From Mycoplasmoidaceae bacterium (GTDB lineage Bacteria; Bacillota_I; Bacilli_A; Mycoplasmatales; Mycoplasmoidaceae), in the NCBI GenBank assembly GCA_024407855.1, contig JAKSVQ010000001.1:1-64000 (forward strand): DNA of 64,000 nt, given 5' to 3'. Within the stretch, counting starts at the first letter, position 1. Every line of letters begins with the position of its first letter. Below, one piece after another: positions 58,684 to 64,000 of the stretch. A program made the translations under genes and the position numbers. The notes below the pieces were generated by a model. The model ran no database searches and was not told the DNA's origin. It worked only from the letters and a program-made list of their open reading frames with translations.

Positions 58684-60677
58684 TGAAAACGCATTCACCT
58701 AAAAAAACGTTTGAATTGACAACAGACATGACGCCTAAAGGCGATCAACAACAAGCAATTAATAAACTTGTTGCCAATTTAAAAAAAGGTGTTAAACATC
58801 AAGTATTACTAGGTGCAACTGGTACAGGTAAAACCTTTACCATTGCTAATGTTATTGCCAAAACACAAAAGAAAACGTTAGTTATTGTTCATAACAAAAC
58901 ACTAGCTGGGCAACTATATTCAGAATTTAAAGAATTATTTAAAAACAACAAAGTTGAATACTATATTTCATACTTTGATTTTTATCAACCCGAAGCATAT
59001 TTGCCTACAACTGATACATATATTGAAAAGTCTTCAAAAGTCAATCAAGAAATTGAAATGTTACGTTTATCGACAATTCAATCACTATCAACTGAAGATA
59101 AAGTAATTGTTATTGCCTCTGTTGCTGCTATTTATCCAGCCGTTGACCCAAAAGTATTTGATAAGTATAGAATTATTTTGAATACAGGATCTAATTACAA
59201 TCTAAAACAATTACAATATGATTTAGTTCGTTTAGCCTACAAAAGAAATGATGTAAATTTAGAGCCAGGTTCATTTAAAGTTAAGGGTGATGTTGTAGAA
59301 ATAATGGAAGGAAGCAATAATCAAGAAAAGATTAGAATTTCTTTCTTTGGTAACGAGATTGAACAAATAGCAAAAATGGATATTAACAATAATATTGTTA
59401 AGGAAATTTGAAAAGCATATGTTATTTATCCAGCTAATGAATATGTTGCCGACACAACAATGTTTGAAAATTCATTAGGTAGAATTGCAAAAGAATTAAA
59501 AGAACGTCAAGCATATTTTAAAAAACACGAAAAATTACTTGAGCACCAACGTATTACTGAAAGAACAAATCGTGATTTAGAAACATTATCACAAACCGGT
59601 TTCTGCCCAGGTATTGAAAATTATGCAATGCATTTGGAATTAAGAAAACCAGGTTCAACACCATATACAATATTTGATTATTTAGGTGACGACTGATTAT
59701 TAGTTGTTGATGAAGCACACATGACTATCCCACAAATCCGTGGAATGTATTTTGGTGATAGAAGCAGAAAACAAACACTAGTAGATTATGGTTTTAGATT
59801 GCCATCAGCCCTCGATAATAGACCGCTTAACTTTGATGAATTTGAAAAGAGAGTGAAACAAGCCATTTACGTTTCTGCCACTCCGGGTGACTATGAGAAA
59901 TGTAAATCCAATAATTTAATTGTTGAACAAATCGTTCGTCCAACAGGATTAGTTGACCCTGAAATTATTATTAAACCAACAACCAACCAAATTGTTACAT
60001 TATGTGAAGAGCTTGATGCACAAATAAAGCGTCATGAGAGAACTATTGTTACTGTTTTAACAATTAAGATGGCTGAAAACCTTACTAAATTTTTGAAAGA
60101 GAAAAAATATAAGGTTGCGTATTTACATAATGAATTAAAAACTTTTGAAAGAGACAAAGTAATTAATGCATTACGTAAAGGAATTTATGATGTTGTTGTT
60201 GGTATTAACCTTCTAAGAGAAGGTTTAGATGTGCCAGAAGTTTCTTGTGCCGTTATATTTGATGCTGACAAACCCGGTATTTTCCGATCTAGAGATGCAT
60301 TGATTCAAACGTTCGGTAGAACAGCTAGAAACAAAAACGCACATGTTGTTTTGTTTGCTGACAATTTAAATGAAGCATTACTTGCTGCAATTAAAGAAAC
60401 AAATCGTCGTCGCAAAATACAATTAGACTTTAACAAAAAACATCATATTATTCCTCAATCAATTGTTAAACCAATACGGGAAGACTTGCATGGTAAATCT
60501 GATGCCAAAACTCTTGAAGCAATCTTTCACAAGAATGCTAAAGTATCAGAAAAGTCTGGCTCACGAGCAATTAAGATATTGAAAAAGAAGATGCAAGAAG
60601 CAGCTAACAACCAAGAATACGAAGTTGCTGCCCACTACCGTGACATGATTATTGAGTTAGAGGGTAAACTTAAATAA
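58683..60677 (+). CDS. uvrB: Excinuclease ABC subunit B
   Basis: The DNA damage verification subunit of nucleotide excision repair. The protein is 664 residues. [16 protein letters not shown] is Walker [17 protein letters not shown] precedes the beta-hairpin region. [28 protein letters not shown] and QTFGRTARN are helicase motifs. A UVR domain ends the protein. It is coupled to secA and followed by a terminator. Confidence 0.97.
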
Positions 60678-60702
60678 AAAGATAGACTTTGTCTATCTTT
60701 TT
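60676..60702 (+). terminator. Terminator after uvrB
   Basis: 12-bp stem AAAAAGATAGAC / GTCTATCTTTTT with loop TTT. Confidence 0.88.
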
Positions 60703-60747
60703 CTTATAAATTAAAATATAATATACAAAATAAGGAAAAGAGGTTTT

Positions 60748-62043
60748 ATGAGAAGAGATATATCCCCAATCCAAGTTTTTAGTGAGATTGGTAGACTTCG
60801 TACAGTTCTAGTTAAAAGACCTGGAGAAGAACTATCACATATTTCGCCATCAAACATGGAAGAATTATTGTTCTCAGCTATCTTAGACTGAAAGAGAGCA
60901 GGAAGAGAACATGATGAATTCACACGAATCTTAAGAGAAAATGGTGTTGAAGTAGTATATCTAGAAGATTTACTAGTTGAAACATGAAGATCAATGAAGA
61001 AAGAAGATAAACTTGACTTCATTCATAGATTCGTTGCTGAATCAGGAGTTACAAACCCATTAATTCAACTAAAAATCTTTAACTTCTTATCTAAAAGAAG
61101 TGTAAGAGGCATGTTTGAAGCCATGATTAAAGGTATTACTAAATTTGATCTTGGTATGAGTTTGGAAAGAGACGTATTGGTAACACAACCAATGCCAAAC
61201 CTATATTTCACAAGAGATAACTTTTCATCTATTGGAGATGGTGTTATTCTTTCTCGAATGAAATATAAAACAAGACAACGTGAAACAATATTCAGTCGTT
61301 TAGTCTTTAAGTTTCACCCAAAATATAAAAACACACCAGTTTACTTTGATAGTCAAAAAATAAAAACAACTATTGAAGGTGGAGACGTGTTTATATATAA
61401 CAACAGAACATTGGTTATTGGTGTTTCAGACAGAACACAAAAAGAATCAGTGTTTGAAGTAGCTAAACGTGTTAAAGCAATTAAAGGCAACACACTAGAA
61501 GCCGTAATCGGTGTTAATGTTCCACATAAGTGAAACCTTATGCACCTTGATACTTGATTAACAATGGTTGACCACAACAAATTCTTATATTCACCAAATA
61601 TTGCCGGAGCTTTGAAGTTCTGAAAGATTGATATGAAGGCAAAGAAATTAAGAATGGTTGAACACAACACAACACTTGAAGATATGTTGGAATCAATCAT
61701 TGGTGTAAGACCTACATTAATTCCAGTAGCAGATAACTACAGCCAAGAAAAAGTGGATATTGAAACACACTTCGACGCAACTAACTTCTTAGTTATTAAA
61801 CCAGGACTAGTAATTGGTTATGACCGAAACGTTAGAACAGTTCAAGCATTAAGAAATGCTGGAGTTGAAGTATTAACATTTGATGGAAACCAATTATCGT
61901 TAGGTATGGGTTCTGCAAGATGTATGTCTATGCCACTTTACCGTGAACCAATTTCGTTCAACGCATTTAGTGGTGCTGCAGCTGCAAGAATTAAAGCGCT
62001 TAGAGCTAAAAAAGAAAAAGATGATCTAGACGATCAACAATAA
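60748..62043 (+). CDS. arcA: Arginine deiminase
   Basis: Hydrolyses arginine to citrulline and ammonia, the first step of the arginine dihydrolase energy pathway. The protein is 431 residues. FTRDNF, IEGGDVF, LMHLDT and [12 protein letters not shown] with catalytic C392 are all present. TGA codons supply the Trp residues (for example in DWKRAG and HKWNLMHLD). GGAAAAGAGG precedes the start. It is first in arcA-argF-arcC. Confidence 0.97.
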
Positions 62044-62064
62044 AACACACAAAGGAAAATATAT

Positions 62065-63093
62065 ATGGCATTTAACTTAAGATCACGTGATCTATTAAAA
62101 GTTAGTGATTTTACTAAAGAAGAACTAACACACTTAATAGATTTAAGTATTGAATTAAAAAAACAAAAACAAACAGGTGTATTACCTCAACAACTAAAAG
62201 GTAAATCAATCTGTATTATGTTCCAAAAAACATCTACGCGAACTAGATGTTCATTTGAAACAGCAGCATTTGAATTAGGAATGGGATGCACATACCTAGA
62301 TTCATCATCAAGCCAATTTGGTAAAAAAGAATCTATTGCTGATACTGCAAGAGTATTATCAAGATTCTATGATGGTATTGAATTCCGTGGATTTGCTCAA
62401 TCTGATGTGGAAGAATTAGCAAAATATGCAACAGTTCCTGTATGAAACGGTCTAACTGATGAATTCCACCCAACACAAATGATTGCTGATATGATGACAG
62501 TCAAAGAATACTTTGGATTCTTAAAAGGAATTAAATTAGTATTCCTTGGTGATGGTCGTTTCAACATGGGTAACTCATTAATGGCTGTTTGTGCAAAACT
62601 AGGATTACACTATGTGTTATGTGGTCCAAAGAAATTCTGACCAAAACCAGAACTTGTTAAAAAATGTAGACAATTCTGCAAGGACTCTGGTGGAACAATC
62701 ACTTTCACAGAAGACAAAATGAAAGCTGTTGAAGGTGCCAATGTTATCTATACAGATATTTGAGTATCAATGGGTGAAGATTTCAAAGTTTGAGATGAAC
62801 GTATTAAACTAATGAGACCATTCCAAGTTGATATGCAAACAATGTTACACGCTGAAAAAACAGCAACACTTGGTCCTATCTTCATGCACTGTTTACCATC
62901 ATACCACGGTTTAGATACTGATGTTGGTAGATTGGTTGCTCAAGAATTTGGAAAGAAATATCCAGAAGTTAAGAGCGGAGAACTAGAAGTTACTGATGAA
63001 GTATTTAATTCTCGTTTCTCATTTGTTTTTGAAGAAGCTGAAAACAGAATGCACTCAATTAAAGCTATCATACTTGCAACAATAGGACAATAG
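62065..63093 (+). CDS. arcB: Ornithine carbamoyltransferase (catabolic)
   Basis: Splits citrulline with phosphate into ornithine and carbamoyl phosphate. The protein is 342 residues. Carbamoyl-phosphate loop KTSTRTR (STRTR at 57-61), DEFHPTQ, and HCLPSYHG are present. It is read through several TGA as Trp. AAAGGA precedes ATG. The position between arcA and arcC supports the catabolic role. Confidence 0.96.
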
Positions 63094-63095
63094 TA

Positions 63096-64000
63096 ATGTC
63101 AACAATCGTTATAGCATTAGGTGGTAACGCTTTAGGCGATACCCCTGCTGAACAAATTATTAAGATTCAAGAACCCGCAAAGATCATTACCAAATTAATT
63201 AAAGAAGGTCATGATGTAATTGTAGGTCATGGAAACGGACCACAAGTTGGTGCCATTTTCAATGCATTTAATATTGCTCACAATATTGATGAAAAGATTC
63301 CTGCTATGCCGTTTGCTGAAGCAGGAGCAATGAGTCAAGGTTATATTGGATTACATATCAACAATGCATTATGTAATGAATTAATTCGTTCCGGTATTAC
63401 CAAGAAAGAAGTAATTTATTTTTTAACACAAACAATAGTTGATAAGAATGATCCTGCATTTAAAAAACCAACTAAACCAGTTGGAGCATTCTATAAAACC
63501 CAAGAAGAGGCTATCCAACACAACCCACTAGGATCAACAATTATTCATGTTCCTAATAAAGGATATCGAAGAGTAGTTCCTAGTCCAAAACCAATTTCCC
63601 TATTAAATTTGGAAGGTGTTCAAGCCGCAGTTAAACAACATAAAGTAGTTATTTGCGGCGGTGGCGGTGGCATTCCAACTATCGTTGAAGATAACCGATA
63701 CAAATTTGTTGATGGTGTTATTGACAAAGATTATGTTGCTGCAATGATTGCAGATCATATCGATGCAGATTATCTAGTAATCTTAACCAATGTTCCTAAT
63801 GCTTTCATTAATTATGGTACTGATAAAGAACAATCTATTAAAGATGTAACTGTAAAGCAAATGCAAAAGTATATTGATACTAAAGAATTTGCTGCAGGAA
63901 GTATGTTACCTAAAGTACAAGCTGCAATGGAATTTGTTGAAAAGGGTAAAAACAGAAAAGCAATTATTGCTTGCTTGTCAGATTTACCAGATGCTATAAA
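63096..64000 (+). CDS. arcC: Carbamate kinase (partial, cut by window end)
   Basis: Makes ATP from carbamoyl phosphate and ADP. About 301 codons are visible. IVIALGGNALG, VGHGNGPQVG, VVICGGGGGIP and ADYLVILTNVPNAF are family blocks. The start lies two bases after the arcB stop. The sequence runs past the right edge with no stop, so only the last residues are missing. Confidence 0.95.
   Translation, partial: MSTIVIALGGNALGDTPAEQIIKIQEPAKIITKLIKEGHDVIVGHGNGPQVGAIFNAFNIAHNIDEKIPAMPFAEAGAMSQGYIGLHINNALCNELIRSGITKKEVIYFLTQTIVDKNDPAFKKPTKPVGAFYKTQEEAIQHNPLGSTIIHVPNKGYRRVVPSPKPISLLNLEGVQAAVKQHKVVICGGGGGIPTIVEDNRYKFVDGVIDKDYVAAMIADHIDADYLVILTNVPNAFINYGTDKEQSIKDVTVKQMQKYIDTKEFAAGSMLPKVQAAMEFVEKGKNRKAIIACLSDLPDAI

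Overview
The window is a stretch of a mollicute (mycoplasma-like) chromosome. It is AT-rich. Nearly every long gene is interrupted by in-frame TGA codons at positions where the protein family has tryptophan, so the genetic code is translation table 4 (UGA = Trp). All coding coordinates below were joined on that basis and end only at TAA or TAG. Gene neighbourhoods (ftsH-hpt, hisS-aspS, rpoE-fba-ychF, rplK-rplA, secA-uvrB, rpmH-rnpA-yidC-ksgA beside dnaA-dnaN) match the Mycoplasma pneumoniae/penetrans/Ureaplasma type of arrangement. The MEP isoprenoid genes ispD, ispE and ispF, a class III (anaerobic) ribonucleotide reductase, PduL, an arginine deiminase operon and BspA-like leucine-rich-repeat lipoproteins point to an anaerobic, host-associated, arginine-using lineage. 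The exact species cannot be fixed from the sequence alone.

Layout. 1-6.6 kb (minus strand): ispF-hpt-ftsH (ftsH runs off the left edge), a lipoprotein, and secDF-apt. 6.6-9.7 kb: hisS-aspS. 9.8-16.5 kb: a very large FtsX/MacB-type ABC permease and its ATPase. 16.5-21.3 kb: mutM-coaD, pduL, a DUF1846 protein, an IMPACT-family protein and a deoxynucleoside kinase. 21.4-35 kb: an accessory surface-protein region with eight lipoprotein or surface genes, several carrying BspA-type repeats. 35-40 kb: ispD, rplK-rplA with a structured leader, then three more lipoprotein genes placed between rplA and pth. 40-43.2 kb: pth, then the reductase locus. 43.2-47.7 kb (minus): fba-ychF-tdk-membrane protein and rpoE. 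47.7-52.3 kb (minus): rpmH-rnpA-yidC-ksgA-ispE-gltX with overlapping ends. 52.4-55.6 kb: dnaA, a probable oriC, dnaN and a sigma-factor-like gene. 55.7-60.7 kb: a small membrane protein, secA and uvrB. 60.7-64 kb: arcA-arcB(argF)-arcC, the last cut by the window edge.

The most striking find is a split anaerobic ribonucleotide reductase. The large NrdD chain stops at a true TAA after the first CxxC of the C-terminal zinc ribbon. nrdG follows immediately. The rest of NrdD (second CxxC, glycyl-radical motif RITGYL and the downstream K-E-R-H pattern) is a free-standing 62-residue gene with its own ribosome binding site and a TATAAT box. An active enzyme would need the two chains to assemble, with the zinc site built from both.

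How the genes fit together. Energy: arginine deiminase pathway, aldolase and PduL. Nucleotides: hpt, apt, tdk, a deoxynucleoside kinase and NrdD/NrdG. Envelope: SecA, SecDF and YidC handle export of the many lipoproteins; FtsH provides membrane proteolysis. Many lipoprotein genes carry TATAAT exactly six bases before ATG and no Shine-Dalgarno sequence, suggesting leaderless mRNAs.

No tRNA, rRNA, CRISPR array, transposase or prophage gene was seen. No gene-free stretch exceeds about 150 bases. The minus-strand genes left of about 52.3 kb and mostly plus-strand genes right of it agree with bidirectional replication from an origin near 53.8 kb.
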